This document shows, in pieces, positions 1-8,338 of a DNA stretch of 56,701 bases (positions are counted from its first letter, which is position 1; each line of letters begins with the position of its first letter). Both the position numbers and the translations under genes were made by a program. Source of the stretch: Chloroflexota bacterium (GTDB lineage Bacteria > Chloroflexota > Dormibacteria > Dormibacterales > Dormibacteraceae); NCBI GenBank assembly GCA_005880795.1, contig VBGP01000010.1:1-56701 (forward strand), read 5' to 3'. The notes under the pieces were generated by a model. It made no database searches. It was not told the origin of the DNA and was given only the letters and a program-made list of their open reading frames with translations.

Positions 1-909
1 GGCGCAGCGCTCGATCATGTCGACCAGGTCAGGCTGGGCGAGCCGCGCGGTCCCCGAACCGTCGAGCATCTCCGCCGTTCGGCTTCCGAGCGAGCCGTCG
101 AGGAAAGCCTTCACGCCCCAGAAGCGCAGCCAGGGATCGCCCCAACCCGAGCGCACGCCCATCCGCTCTGCGTGGGGCAGGTCGGCGAGTGGGAGGTTGT
201 AGGTCACGCGGACCGGCAGCGGTCCGCGCGAGCGCAGTCGCTGCAAGGACCCCAGACCGCGTGCGCTGTCCATCGAGTGGACCGAGGTGAGGCCGAGCCG
301 CGCGAGGTCCGAGAGCACTTGAGCCATCGCGCCGTCCTCGTCGGCGTCGGTCGGGGCGGGCAGGATGCGCGAAACCAGGTGCATCGCGGTCTCGCGCAGG
401 ATGCCCGACGGCTCGCCCTTCGCATCGCGGTCGATGTTTCCGCCGGGCGGATCTTCGGTGGTGCGATCGATGCCCGCCGCGCGCAGCGCCGCGCTCGAGA
501 CCCACGCCGAGTGGCCGTCCTTCCTTCTCAGGTATGCCGGGCGGCCGCCCGCGGCCTGGTCGAGCCGCGGCCCGGTCGGAAATGCGGGATCGGACCACGC
601 GTCGTTGTACCAGCCCGACCCGACCACCCACCCATCCTTCGGCGTGCTCTTCGCCCACTCTTTGACCCGCGCCAGCGCCTCGGCCTGGCTGCGCGCCCCG
701 GTCAGGTCGGCCGTCAGGTTTCGGTCAGCCAGGCCTTCGAGGTGGATGTGCGAATCGGTCAGCCCGGGCCAGGCGGTGCCGCTCAGGCGGACGATTTCAG
801 CTTTGCGACCTGCGGCCGGCCGTGCTGCCGCGCCGACGCCGAGGATGCGACCGTCCACCCCGCACGCGACCTCAGGCTCGCAGCCGGCGAATAAAACCGT
901 CGAGATCAC
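1..909 (-). CDS. Amidohydrolase, YtcJ-like (amidohydrolase 3 family), 3' end outside window
   Basis: The reading frame is open from a GTG at 909 to the window edge (303 codons), so the C-terminus is missing. The N-terminal metal site [12 protein letters not shown] is followed by the [11 protein letters not shown] and [13 protein letters not shown] blocks typical of YtcJ-like enzymes, zinc-dependent hydrolases of amide or related bonds with mostly unknown substrates. The GTG start overlaps the stop of the upstream acyl-CoA dehydrogenase by 4 bp (GTGA), which implies one transcript and translational coupling. The N-terminus before the HxH motif is short for the family (about 50 residues). The substrate cannot be inferred; the neighbour suggests catabolism. 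Three other reading frames here are also long, but only this one carries the family motifs. Confidence 0.85.
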   Translation of the reverse strand, partial: MISTVLFAGCEPEVACGVDGRILGVGAAARPAAGRKAEIVRLSGTAWPGLTDSHIHLEGLADRNLTADLTGARSQAEALARVKEWAKSTPKDGWVVGSGWYNDAWSDPAFPTGPRLDQAAGGRPAYLRRKDGHSAWVSSAALRAAGIDRTTEDPPGGNIDRDAKGEPSGILRETAMHLVSRILPAPTDADEDGAMAQVLSDLARLGLTSVHSMDSARGLGSLQRLRSRGPLPVRVTYNLPLADLPHAERMGVRSGWGDPWLRFWGVKAFLDGSLGSRTAEMLDGSGTARLAQPDLVDMIERCA

Positions 910-2042
910 AGGCCGTACGACTTGGCGATGATCTCCTTCATGATCTCGTCTGTCCCGGCGCCGATCCTGGCCAGGCGGGCGTCGCGCCAGGCTCGCTCCA
1001 CTGGGAACTCGCGCATGTATCCGTGCCCGCCGAGGATCTGGATCGCCTCGTCCGCGACCTCACACGCGACCTGGGTCGCGAGCAGCTTCGCCTGGGAGAT
1101 CTCGCGCACCGGGTATTCGCCCTCGTCCCACTGCTTCGCCGTCTGGTAGACGAAGGACTGGATTGCCGCGACCTTCGTCCCCATGTCGACGAGCTTGTGC
1201 TTGATGACCTGGAAGTTGGCGATCGGCTGGCCGAACGCCTGCCGGTTCTTCGCGTAGTCCATCGTGTACTCGAACACGCGAGCCGCGCCCGCGATCGCGC
1301 CGGCGGCCGCGATCATGCGCTCGCCCTGCAGCTCCCACATCAGGTTCTTGAAACCCTCGCCCTCTTCGCCGATCAGGTTGCCGACCGGCACGTGGCAGTC
1401 CTCGAAGAGAAGCTCCGCCGTGTCGGACGAGTGCATGCCGAGCTTCTGGAGTGTGCGCGTGACCTCGAAGCCCGGGGTCCCCTTCTCGATCAAGAGCAGG
1501 TTGAAGCCACCGTGCCCTCGCTCCCGTTCTGTCTTGGTCACGACCAGCGCCCACTGGCAGCGCGCGCCGTTGGTGATGAAGATCTTCCGGCCGTCGACGA
1601 TGAACTCGTCCCCGAAGCGGCGCGCGGTGGTGGTGATGCCGGCCACGTCCGAGCCGGCGTCCGGCTCCGTGATGGCGAGGGCGGCGATCTGCTCGCCCCG
1701 GATCGCCGGGGCCAGCCAGCGCCGCTTCTGCTCCTCGGTCCCGAATTTGAAGACGGGAGGCGTGGCCATCTCGGCCTGCACGGCGACGGCCATTCCCAGG
1801 CCCCCGCACCCGGCCCGCGCCATCTCCTCGGACAGGACCACCGCGCTGAAGTAGTCGCCGCCCTGGCCGCCGTATTCGGGCGGATAGCGAAGCCCCAGAA
1901 AACCTAGCTCACCGAACCGCTTGAAGATCGAGTCGGGGAAGGTCTTCTCCTCCCACTCCTCGAGGTGGGGCTGCACCTCTTTCTCGAGGAACCTCCTGAT
2001 GTGCAGGCGGAGCTCCTCGTGCGCGTCAGTGAAGTACATCAC
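906..2042 (-). CDS. Acyl-CoA dehydrogenase, long-chain/isovaleryl type
   Basis: FAD-dependent alpha,beta-dehydrogenation of an acyl-CoA, 378 aa, full length for the family. Visible blocks are [15 protein letters not shown] at the N-terminus, the flavin and substrate segment [12 protein letters not shown], the [12 protein letters not shown] helix and the C-terminal [17 protein letters not shown] with IGAGTDEIM. The usual catalytic Glu of the medium-chain type (YEGT) is Ala here; the base is instead probably Glu241 in LQGERM, the position used by isovaleryl-CoA and long-chain enzymes. Start is GTG 2042 or the ATG directly after it (2039). The gene is first in a two-gene operon with the amidohydrolase and is divergent from the bS22 gene. 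Branched- or long-chain acyl-CoA is inferred as substrate. Confidence 0.93.
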   Translation of the reverse strand: MMYFTDAHEELRLHIRRFLEKEVQPHLEEWEEKTFPDSIFKRFGELGFLGLRYPPEYGGQGGDYFSAVVLSEEMARAGCGGLGMAVAVQAEMATPPVFKFGTEEQKRRWLAPAIRGEQIAALAITEPDAGSDVAGITTTARRFGDEFIVDGRKIFITNGARCQWALVVTKTERERGHGGFNLLLIEKGTPGFEVTRTLQKLGMHSSDTAELLFEDCHVPVGNLIGEEGEGFKNLMWELQGERMIAAAGAIAGAARVFEYTMDYAKNRQAFGQPIANFQVIKHKLVDMGTKVAAIQSFVYQTAKQWDEGEYPVREISQAKLLATQVACEVADEAIQILGGHGYMREFPVERAWRDARLARIGAGTDEIMKEIIAKSYGL

Positions 2043-2142
2043 CGCCCACGAGTGTATGCCGCGGGCGAGCCCGGCTCGGCTTACGGTATGATTCCCGGCC
2101 GAACCGCAAGCGTTCGATCAAACACGCGCTGGGAGATGGAGT

Positions 2143-2241
2143 TTGGGCTCGGTTATCAAAAAAAGGCGCAAGAAGATGCGCAAGCACAAGCACAAGAAGA
2201 TGCTCAAGAAGACGCGATGGGCCCGGCGGGCCCACGCCTAG
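2143..2241 (+). CDS. Small ribosomal protein bS22 (AURKAIP1/COX24 domain), 32 aa
   Basis: A 32-codon frame starts with TTG at 2143, directly preceded by a purine-rich Shine-Dalgarno stretch (GGGAGATGGAG), and ends with TAG at 2241. The product begins M-GSVIKKRRKKM and is almost entirely Lys/Arg/His, ending in TRWARRAHA. This matches the short AURKAIP1/COX24-domain proteins of Actinobacteria, known in mycobacteria as bS22, a small-subunit ribosomal protein. It should bind rRNA in the 30S particle. A TATGAT -10-like box lies at 2087-2092 in the divergent region shared with the acyl-CoA dehydrogenase. It is short enough to be missed by automatic gene calling; the non-ATG start also hides it. A G-rich/C-rich stretch covers its last codons. 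Confidence 0.88.
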   Translation: MGSVIKKRRKKMRKHKHKKMLKKTRWARRAHA

Positions 2242-2275
2242 CAGCCTGCTCGTGTATCGGATATAGTCGGGCGCC

Positions 2276-2932
2276 ATGGGCTGGGTAATCCTCGGTGTCG
2301 TCGTCGTCCTGATCCTCGCGTGGCTGGTATTCACGTACAACGGCCTGATCGCGGCCCGAAATCGGACCCAGGAAGCGTGGTCTGAGATCGATGTCGAGCT
2401 CAAGCGCAGGCACGACCTGATCCCCAACCTCGTCAACACGGTGCAGGGCTACATGGGCCACGAGCGCGGCACGCTGGAGGCGGTGACCAACGCCCGCGCC
2501 AACGCGGTCGCGGCCGGGGCCACGGGCGATCCGGCGAAGATCGGCCAGGCCGAGAACATGCTGTCGCAGAGCCTGCGCAGCCTGTTCGCTGTGTCGGAGA
2601 ACTATCCCGACCTGAAGGCCATCTCGGCCTTCACGAACCTGCAAGAGACCCTGACGGCGACCGAGGACAAGCTCGAGTTCTCCCGCCGGTTCTACAACGG
2701 CAATGTGCGCGACTACAACATCAAGCTGCAGACCCTCCCGACCTCATTGATCGCGGGAGCGCTTGGATTCAAAGCGTTCGGCTTTTTCCAGGCGGACGAG
2801 GGCGACCGGGCGGTGCCGCAGGTCAGCTTCAACAACATGCCGTCCCCGAGCTCCCCGAGCTCGCTGCCCCCGGCGGCGGGCCCAGGCGGACCGCCAGGCC
2901 CAGGCTCAGCGGGACCTCCCCCACAGAGCTAA
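2276..2932 (+). CDS. lemA: LemA family membrane protein
   Basis: 218 aa. One N-terminal membrane helix (residues 2-20) with a very short outside end is followed by the LemA signature YNGLIAARNRTQEAWSEIDV and KRRHDLIPNLVNTV, then a four-helix coiled region with SRRFYNGNVRDYN. The last 35 residues are rich in Pro, Gly and Ser (SSPSSLPP, GGPPGPG) and probably disordered. LemA proteins are widespread; their role is poorly known, with links to envelope homeostasis. A TATAGT -10 box lies at 2262-2267, 8 nt before the ATG, so the mRNA has almost no leader. The stop overlaps the stop of the convergent phospholipase gene by 4 bp. Confidence 0.92.
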   Translation: MGWVILGVVVVLILAWLVFTYNGLIAARNRTQEAWSEIDVELKRRHDLIPNLVNTVQGYMGHERGTLEAVTNARANAVAAGATGDPAKIGQAENMLSQSLRSLFAVSENYPDLKAISAFTNLQETLTATEDKLEFSRRFYNGNVRDYNIKLQTLPTSLIAGALGFKAFGFFQADEGDRAVPQVSFNNMPSPSSPSSLPPAAGPGGPPGPGSAGPPPQS

Positions 2933-3918
2933 CCCGGGGACCTCGCCCAGTCCGACTCAAAGCGAGTCACGTAGCCCTGCACCGCCGCGGCATCATCCGT
3001 CTCGATGTCGAGCTCGTGGTTGACGCCCAGCCCACTCGACGTCCAGTTCGCCGAACCCAGCACCAGCTCGGCGTCGAAGAGCCCGATCTTCGCATGCAGC
3101 AGCACACCCTTCGGGACCGGGTACCAGCGAACCTCGACGCCACCCGCGTGCAGCACCGCGTAGGCATGCAGGTTGTAGACCTGATTCGGGTCGAGCAAGA
3201 CCCGGACGGCGGCCCCCCGGCGATGCGCGATCACCATCTCGGCGACGACGGCCGCGTCGGTCAACGTGTACACCTCCGCCATCACCCGGTGGACCACGCG
3301 GTTGAGGACGTGCTCGAGCATGGCGCGAATCTCGCCGCCAGGGGATGTTTGCGCGATCGGACCCGAGACCTGCGGTAGCGGCGCGGGATGCCCGCCGGCC
3401 AGGTCCCAGTCCTGGTCGAAGATACGCGCCAGCCGGTCGAGCTCAATCGCGTTGCGGGTCTCGAGCACGTAGTCGTGGTTGCGGTCGCTGTGGCGACCCC
3501 AGTTCATGCCGCCGACCGCGGCCTCGCCGTCCGCGATGAGCAGCTTGACGTGGTCGATCTGGTGCCGGCGGTCGTCGACCGGGTACGCCCGCTCGGGGAT
3601 GCGTAGCGCGTCAAACACCTTGGCTGCCCGCCGGCTGACCGCGACCGTGGGATCGGTGATGACCCTGACCTCGACACCGCGCGTTTCTGCCGCGCCGATG
3701 GCCTGCACGAGCTCGTTGCGTCCCAGCTCGTACATCTCGACCAGCACTCGATGCCGAGCCGAGCTGATGAGCCTGCCGACTAGCGTGAAGATGCCGGCGT
3801 CCTGCCACAGACGCACCTCGCCGCCGGCGGCCGGCGCCGCCGGCGCCGAAACATAGGCCGGGTTCGAGCATCCCACCAGGGAGAGGAGGAGGAAGAGCAG
3901 GCAGGCCACTCGAACCAC
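2929..3918 (-). CDS. Phospholipase D-like lipoprotein with two HKD motifs
   Basis: 329 aa with a lipoprotein signal: hydrophobic stretch LFLLLSLVG then Cys in LVGCSNP, so the mature protein is lipid-anchored outside the membrane. Two PLD half-sites are present: HVKLLIADGEAAVGGMNWG and HAKIGLFDAELVLGSANWTS, each with H-x-K followed by the downstream Asn of the family. Together they form one active site that acts on phosphodiester bonds through a phosphohistidine intermediate. Substrate could be phospholipid (cardiolipin synthase-like) or nucleic acid; the family does not decide this. Start is GTG 3918; a second GTG lies four codons on (3906). It stands alone between LemA and the SAM hydrolase. 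Confidence 0.9.
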   Translation of the reverse strand: MVRVACLLFLLLSLVGCSNPAYVSAPAAPAAGGEVRLWQDAGIFTLVGRLISSARHRVLVEMYELGRNELVQAIGAAETRGVEVRVITDPTVAVSRRAAKVFDALRIPERAYPVDDRRHQIDHVKLLIADGEAAVGGMNWGRHSDRNHDYVLETRNAIELDRLARIFDQDWDLAGGHPAPLPQVSGPIAQTSPGGEIRAMLEHVLNRVVHRVMAEVYTLTDAAVVAEMVIAHRRGAAVRVLLDPNQVYNLHAYAVLHAGGVEVRWYPVPKGVLLHAKIGLFDAELVLGSANWTSSGLGVNHELDIETDDAAAVQGYVTRFESDWARSPG

Positions 3919-3981
3919 AGCCCGCCAAAACTACCGGCGACAATCGCGCGCGCCAATCCAGCCTGTTAAGGCGCCGAAACG

Positions 3982-4758
3982 CTAGATCGTTTCGACCCTC
4001 ATTCCGGGCCGCGCGCCAAGGAGCTTGTCGGCCCGGGCCTCGCGCACGCCAACCTCGAGGTATCCCATGCTGCCGACATAAACGAAGGGCTCGCCAGGCC
4101 TGGCTTCGGAATAGGTCTTGGCCGTGGTCACGATGTCGTGGTTGTGGACGCGCAAGTGCCGCACCGGCGGCTTGAGATTTGTCACCAGGTTGCCGAAGCC
4201 GTCGGTCCATAACACACGCGGCCCGCTGTCTGGCAGCGCCACCGGCGGATCCGTCGGAGGGCCGAGCGAATCGACCGGCACGCCAGAGGCAAGAGCCGCT
4301 GCTGCGGGCGCAAACACGTCGCGTCCCTCAAAGGTCGGAGCCCCATGAGGCCTGGGGGCCAGCTCGTGCACGGCCTGCACCCCCACCTCGTCGATCACGA
4401 TCGCGAACAGGCCGTTGTCCGGCCCGATGTAGAAGCGGCCGCCCGCCTGGACGATCAGCCGCCGCCGCGTGCTGCCCACCCCGGGGTCAACCACCGCAAG
4501 GTGCACCGAGCCGCCGGTGAAGTGGCGGGTTCCGGCGAACAGCATGAACGCGCCCGCGGAGACGTCGAACCGAGGCACCTCGTGGCTCACGTCGACCAGC
4601 GTTGCGGTCGGGCAACCCGCCAGCACCACGCCCTTCATCGCCGCGACGAGTGGAGAACCGGAACCGAAATCGGTCGTGAAGGTTACGACCGGCGGGGCGG
4701 CGAGCCCGCTACCAGTACCTTGTCTCCTTCCAGGGGTCTGCTTCGTCGTGATACCCAC
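3982..4758 (-). CDS. SAM hydrolase (SAM hydroxide adenosyltransferase, DUF62 family)
   Basis: 258 aa. The family converts S-adenosylmethionine and water to adenosine and methionine and is related to fluorinase/chlorinase. Signature blocks: VTFTTDFGSGSPLVAAMKG, SHEVPRFDVSAGAF, VHLAVVDPGVGSTRR, GPDNGLF and the C-terminal half DGFGNLVTNL. The start ATG 4758 lies 50 bp inside the upstream molybdoenzyme gene; no ATG, GTG or TTG occurs between it and the first conserved block, so this overlap is probably real. That gives a 26-residue polar N-terminal tail. The gene order molybdoenzyme then SAM hydrolase may be chance; no halide-binding specificity can be read from the sequence. Confidence 0.9.
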   Translation of the reverse strand: MGITTKQTPGRRQGTGSGLAAPPVVTFTTDFGSGSPLVAAMKGVVLAGCPTATLVDVSHEVPRFDVSAGAFMLFAGTRHFTGGSVHLAVVDPGVGSTRRRLIVQAGGRFYIGPDNGLFAIVIDEVGVQAVHELAPRPHGAPTFEGRDVFAPAAAALASGVPVDSLGPPTDPPVALPDSGPRVLWTDGFGNLVTNLKPPVRHLRVHNHDIVTTAKTYSEARPGEPFVYVGSMGYLEVGVREARADKLLGARPGMRVETI

Positions 4759-5314
4759 GCTGCTCCCAGAAACCGAGCCGATTGCGATCCATGAACTCTA
4801 GCCCGCGCAACCACTTCGCAGACTTCCAGAAATACTTCGAGGGGACGAACAGGCGCAGTGGCCAGCCATGGTCGGGGCTCAGGTCCTCACCGTTCCACGC
4901 GTAGCAGAGCAGGTTGTCGTCACCGTCGAGCACGCTCAGGGGCACCGAGGTCGTGTAGCCGTACTCGCAGTGCGCCATCACGTACTTCGCCTCGGTTTTC
5001 GGTTTCACGCGGTCGAGGATCTCCCGGATCGGCACACCGGTCCACCTATCGCCCAGCCTGCTCCAACCCGTGACGCAGTGGATGTCGGCGACAACGTCTT
5101 TCGAGGGCAACGCGCGCAGCTCGCCGTAGTCGAGCGACAGCTCGTGCTCCACCGCCCCGAAAACCTTGAAATCCCACTTCGCGATGTCCGTCTTCGGTAC
5201 CGGGCCGAAATGCAGGAGCGGCCAGCGGTCGGGCGCGGTGAGGGTCTGACCAGGCGGAATGCGCGCCGGATCGACGCCCTCCGGAACACGCTTACTTTTG
5301 AAGAAAGAGGCCAC
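4709..5314 (-). CDS. Sulfite oxidase-like molybdopterin-dependent oxidoreductase
   Basis: 201 aa, a single-domain SUOX-fold protein. The Cys that ligates molybdenum is in DIHCVTGWSRLGD, preceded by DYGELRALPSK and followed by AHCEYGYTTSVPL and GWPLRLFVPSKYFWKSAKW. These blocks are those of YedY/MsrP and sulfite oxidase catalytic domains. There is no Tat signal and no heme or dimerisation domain, so it should be cytosolic and use an unknown electron partner. Start ATG 5314 faces the tRNA promoter region. Downstream it overlaps the SAM hydrolase gene by 50 bp. The substrate is unknown; methionine sulfoxide or another S/N-oxide is possible by family analogy. Confidence 0.9.
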   Translation of the reverse strand: MASFFKSKRVPEGVDPARIPPGQTLTAPDRWPLLHFGPVPKTDIAKWDFKVFGAVEHELSLDYGELRALPSKDVVADIHCVTGWSRLGDRWTGVPIREILDRVKPKTEAKYVMAHCEYGYTTSVPLSVLDGDDNLLCYAWNGEDLSPDHGWPLRLFVPSKYFWKSAKWLRGLEFMDRNRLGFWEQRGYHDEADPWKETRYW

Positions 5315-5372
5315 TCCAGGGCAGTATAGGAACCGCGGCTATACTCACATTTCGGCGCCTCGCAAACCCTGT

Positions 5373-5448
5373 GGGCCCGTGGCGCAGTTGGGAGCGCGCG
5401 TGAATCGCACTCACGAGGTCAGGGGTTCGAATCCCCTCGGGTCCACCA
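5373..5448 (+). tRNA. tRNA-Ala (anticodon CGC), CCA encoded
   Basis: A complete cloverleaf can be drawn. Acceptor stem GGGCCCG (5373-5379) pairs with CGGGTCC (5438-5444) with one G-T pair. D stem GCGC (5382-5385) pairs with GCGC (5394-5397) around AGTTGGGA. Anticodon stem CGTGA/TCACG (5399-5403/5411-5415) encloses ATCGCAC, with anticodon CGC at 5406-5408 reading Ala codon GCG. The T arm AGGGG-TTCGAAT-CCCCT is at 5421-5437. Discriminator A at 5445 is followed by a genomic CCA. A TATACT box at 5340-5345 may be the -10 element, giving a leader of about 20 nt. Confidence 0.95.
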
Positions 5449-5507
5449 ACGAATTCAGTTTCAGGCCAGCCTGCGCTGGTTCCACCTAGCCGCATTTTGG
5501 CACGTAC

Positions 5508-5563
5508 GTTTTGCGCAAAACACACCTTTCGAAGCACGCCAAAGGACCCTTTTGCGCAAAAGG
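5508..5563. repeat. Pair of perfect palindromes with TTTTGCGCAAAA core, centres 41 bp apart
   Basis: Both copies contain the 12-bp palindrome TTTTGCGCAAAA (5509-5520 and 5550-5561). The first extends to 14 bp (GTTTTGCGCAAAAC), the second to 16 bp (CCTTTTGCGCAAAAGG). They lie between the 3' ends of the tRNA-Ala gene and the enoyl-CoA hydratase gene. The remaining intergenic bases 5449-5621 show no other clear element. Function unknown: paired protein-binding sites or transcript-end structures are both possible. Confidence 0.8.
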
Positions 5564-5621
5564 CACCTAATCCATGCCCCCGGCCGGATCGACAACCTCC
5601 GGTTTGAAATCTCTGGCAGCC

Positions 5622-6407
5622 TCAAGAGCCGTTTTCCCAGACCGGCGCTCGCTTCTCGACGAACGCCGCCATTCCTTCGCGGCCGTCTGGTGCAACGGCG
5701 TTGCAGGAGATTGCCTCCGCCATCAACCGGTACGCCTCGCTCTGTGTCTCTTCCACCTGCCGGTAGAAACCCTCCTTACCGATGGCGAGCGCGTAGCGAC
5801 TGAGCTGTGCGAGCTCGTGGACCAGGGCCATGACCTCGGCATCCAGCCGCTCGAGAGGGACGGCGCGGTTGATCAGACCCCACCTCTCAGCCGTCGAGGC
5901 ATCTACAAATCTGCCTGTCAGGAGCATCTCCATCGCGTTCTTGCGGCCGACGTTGCGGGCCACCGCCACGCCAGGTGTCGAGCAGAACAGCCCGTAGCGA
6001 ACACCGGAGGTCGCGAAGCGGCAGTCATCGCTGGCGATGGCTAGATCGCAGGTGGCGACGAGCTGGCATCCAGCGGCGGTCGCGATCCCGTGCGGCGCCG
6101 CGATCACCGGAACCGGGACGGTCTGCACCGTTGCCATCAGCTTGTTGCACACCGCGAAGATGTCGCGCTCCTCGTCGAGGCTGCGATCCATCATCTCCTT
6201 GAGGTCGTGCCCGGCGGAAAACGCGCGGCCGGCGCCCTTCAGCACGATGGCCCGCACTTGGGGCCGTTTGCTTTGACGCTCGAGCTCGGAGGTGAGCTCT
6301 TTCATCAGCGCCGTGGAGAGCGGGTTCAGCTGCAGCGGTCGGTTGAGAGTGATGATCGCCGCCGGAAGCGCGTCTTCCACCAACAGATAGTCGAGCGTGT
6401 CTTTCAT
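5622..6407 (-). CDS. Enoyl-CoA hydratase/isomerase family protein
   Basis: 261 aa from ATG 6407, a normal crotonase-fold length; an upstream TTG at 6425 would add six residues. The oxyanion-hole and CoA-binding blocks are visible: LNPLSTALMKELTSELE, FSAGHDLKEM, APHGIATAAGCQLVATCDLAIAS and LLTGRFVDASTAERWGLINRAVP. The catalytic Glu pair of true hydratases is not evident: the first position reads IATAAGCQLVA and the second FCSTPGVAVA, so isomerase, hydrolase or another crotonase reaction is possible. The protein is cytosolic. A GGGAG stretch lies about 11 nt before the ATG. Probably fatty acid or branched-chain catabolism. Confidence 0.9.
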   Translation of the reverse strand: MKDTLDYLLVEDALPAAIITLNRPLQLNPLSTALMKELTSELERQSKRPQVRAIVLKGAGRAFSAGHDLKEMMDRSLDEERDIFAVCNKLMATVQTVPVPVIAAPHGIATAAGCQLVATCDLAIASDDCRFATSGVRYGLFCSTPGVAVARNVGRKNAMEMLLTGRFVDASTAERWGLINRAVPLERLDAEVMALVHELAQLSRYALAIGKEGFYRQVEETQSEAYRLMAEAISCNAVAPDGREGMAAFVEKRAPVWENGS

Positions 6408-6452
6408 CTCGCAATTTTCTCCCAAGCGGCAAGAACTCAGACGTCGAGTTCG

Positions 6453-7013
6453 TCAGATCCGAAGCACGCCCAGCCTTGACAGCAGCAGCAGGATCGCGAT
6501 GCCGATAAGGACGACCCCAGCCAGTCGCTCCGCGCCTTCGCGAACGGACTCGCCGATCCGGCGACCAACGCCAAAGCCGATTTGCGAAACCACAAAGGCC
6601 TGGACGGCGATCAGGATCAACGCCGGGACGATCGGAACGCGGGCAAGGCCGAGCGCGAAGCCGATGGCAAGCTCATCGAGGCTGACGCTCAGGCCGACCG
6701 CGACGAGCGCGAAACCTCTCGACTGAGCGAACCGCGCGACGCGCGCTTCCTCCTTCGCCTCGTCGGCGAGTAAAACGTAAGCCCCCAGGCCCGCAAGCGC
6801 GACAACCGCGACGTAGTCGGCGTAACCACCGATCAGGTCGCCGATAGCGGCCCCGACCGCCAGGCCGACAAGCGGCATCCCGCCCTCGAAACCAGCGAAG
6901 AGGAGCCCCAACCGCAATCGCTGCGGCGAGCTGACGCCCGCGATCCCGAGCGCGGCCGAGACGGCGAACGTATCCAGCGCGAGTGGAAGGACCAGCGCGA
7001 ACAGTCGCCACAT
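6453..7013 (-). CDS. Putative manganese efflux pump, MntP/DUF204 family
   Basis: 186 aa, six predicted membrane helices in two repeats. Both repeats carry the family's acidic motif: ALDTFAVSAALG near residue 12 and SLDELAIGFALG near residue 110. These Asp/Glu residues line the cation path in MntP. A cytoplasmic loop (DEAKEEARVARF) separates the halves. The expected role is export of Mn(II) or a similar divalent cation from the cytoplasm. There is no yybP-ykoY-like leader that I can recognise upstream; the gene follows the beta-propeller gene by 27 bp on the same strand and may share its transcript. Confidence 0.85.
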   Translation of the reverse strand: MWRLFALVLPLALDTFAVSAALGIAGVSSPQRLRLGLLFAGFEGGMPLVGLAVGAAIGDLIGGYADYVAVVALAGLGAYVLLADEAKEEARVARFAQSRGFALVAVGLSVSLDELAIGFALGLARVPIVPALILIAVQAFVVSQIGFGVGRRIGESVREGAERLAGVVLIGIAILLLLSRLGVLRI

Positions 7014-7040
7014 CGGCGTCAGCTTGAGATCTTCGCCGCC

Positions 7041-8291
7041 TCAGCCGCTCTCCGGCCCGTAGATCGCGTCCTCGAGGTCTCGAATCCGCTCCCGCTCCGC
7101 CTCGAGATCGTCCTTTCGCAGCTCGTCCCAAGTCGGACCGCGCGGCGCGCGCGGCGCACCACCCATGCGGCGCCGCGCATAGAGAACGAGGAACAGACCG
7201 AACGCCGCCAGCGGCAGCGTGTACATGAGAATCCCGCCCGCCAATGGAAGCCATCCAGGCGGGGGCGGGCACGCCGATGGAGAAAAGCTCAGCAAGCCCA
7301 CCGCGCTTGCCGCGTACACCACGCCGGTCGCATCGTCGATGACGGCGGCGTGGGCGTGGTCCGAGGTCTGGACCTGGGCCAGGAACTGCCCGTCTCCGTC
7401 GAACACTCCGACCGAGCTGTCCTTCGGACCGTGCGAAGCACCCACGATGAACCGATCCGCCCCGGCGTCGTAGCCCACCAGGTCGCCGCCGGACACGGTC
7501 CGCGACACCTCATTGGCGCCGGTCCGGAGGTTGATCAGCCCGGTGCTGCTGCGGCAGGCCACCATCGCGAGCTGCCGGCTGGGGTTGATCGCCAGCCCCG
7601 TCGGGTGGCAGTGCCGGATCGTGTAGGTGCGGGTCACCTTCCCGGTGACGGTGTTGATCTGCAGGACAGAGTCGGTACCCGGCGTCGTCACGTACAGGTT
7701 GCCGTCGACGGGGTTGAAGCGCGGCTGCTCCACCGCGGAGCCGGCATCGTATCGACTCGTGACCTTGTCAGTGTTGGCGTCGATGGCGACCACCGCGTTG
7801 CTGTGACCGGTCCCGGCGTACACCGTGTGCGTCGTCGGGCTGTAGTCGAGCAGGTCGGCCGTTGTCTGGTCGACGGTGACCTGGTCGATCATGTGCATGT
7901 ACTGGGGCGACGTCGGGTCGGTGTTGACGACGGCCACGTAGCCGCTCTCGATTCCGGCGTAAAGGCGGTACCGGTCGGGCGCGTAGGCGAGCCCTTTTGT
8001 CGCGCCGGCAACGTCGATGACGCCCACAAATCGCGGGCTCCCCGTGGAGATGTCCACAATGTCGACCCCGTGGGTCGCCTGGTCGGCGTAGAAGATCCGG
8101 TGCCCGGCCGGGTCAGCCTCTACCGCGTCGAAGTTGCCCGCGGCGAGAACGGGCAGCGCGGTCTGGCGGACGATGGAATCGCAGCTGGTGCAGGCGCTGA
8201 GGAGGATGCCGCCCGCCGCCACCGCCGCGACGGCGGCACCGGTGGAGGCGAACGCTGCCGCCGCCGAGACGAGCTTGGCCCACGATCGCAT
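7041..8291 (-). CDS. Membrane-anchored beta-propeller protein (YncE/NHL-like)
   Basis: 416 aa. An N-terminal hydrophobic helix (about residues 8-34, with a Cys pair LLSACTSCDS that could be a lipobox) exports the protein. Residues 50-345 contain repeated blades of the type DIVDISTGSPRFVGVI, VVNTDPTSPQYMHMIDQV and VLQINTVTGKVTRTYTI, as in YncE-like surface beta-propellers. A second membrane helix (PLAGGILMYTLPLAAFGLFLVLY) and a short Arg/Glu-rich cytosolic tail follow. Hence the propeller sits outside the cell, anchored at its C-terminus. Such proteins often bind peptide, sugar or DNA; no ligand can be deduced. The gene is upstream of the MntP-like gene on the same strand. Confidence 0.75.
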   Translation of the reverse strand: MRSWAKLVSAAAAFASTGAAVAAVAAGGILLSACTSCDSIVRQTALPVLAAGNFDAVEADPAGHRIFYADQATHGVDIVDISTGSPRFVGVIDVAGATKGLAYAPDRYRLYAGIESGYVAVVNTDPTSPQYMHMIDQVTVDQTTADLLDYSPTTHTVYAGTGHSNAVVAIDANTDKVTSRYDAGSAVEQPRFNPVDGNLYVTTPGTDSVLQINTVTGKVTRTYTIRHCHPTGLAINPSRQLAMVACRSSTGLINLRTGANEVSRTVSGGDLVGYDAGADRFIVGASHGPKDSSVGVFDGDGQFLAQVQTSDHAHAAVIDDATGVVYAASAVGLLSFSPSACPPPPGWLPLAGGILMYTLPLAAFGLFLVLYARRRMGGAPRAPRGPTWDELRKDDLEAERERIRDLEDAIYGPESG

Positions 8292-8338
8292 ACCACCGAA
8301 ACGTGCCGGTCACGCCAAGTACGTAGCGGCCACCCCTT

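Noticed and set aside
29-658. 209-aa and 240-aa frames over the first 900 bp
   Set aside because: Arg/Pro-rich shadows of the amidohydrolase frame, which alone has conserved metal-site and family blocks.
906-2042. Acyl-CoA dehydrogenase as catalytically dead because the C-terminal Glu (YEGT) is Ala
   Set aside because: The isovaleryl/long-chain subgroup uses a Glu in an earlier helix; Glu241 occupies that place.
5373-5565. Integration site (attB-type) at the tRNA-Ala 3' end
   Set aside because: No integrase, no duplicated tRNA end and no foreign gene block is seen nearby.
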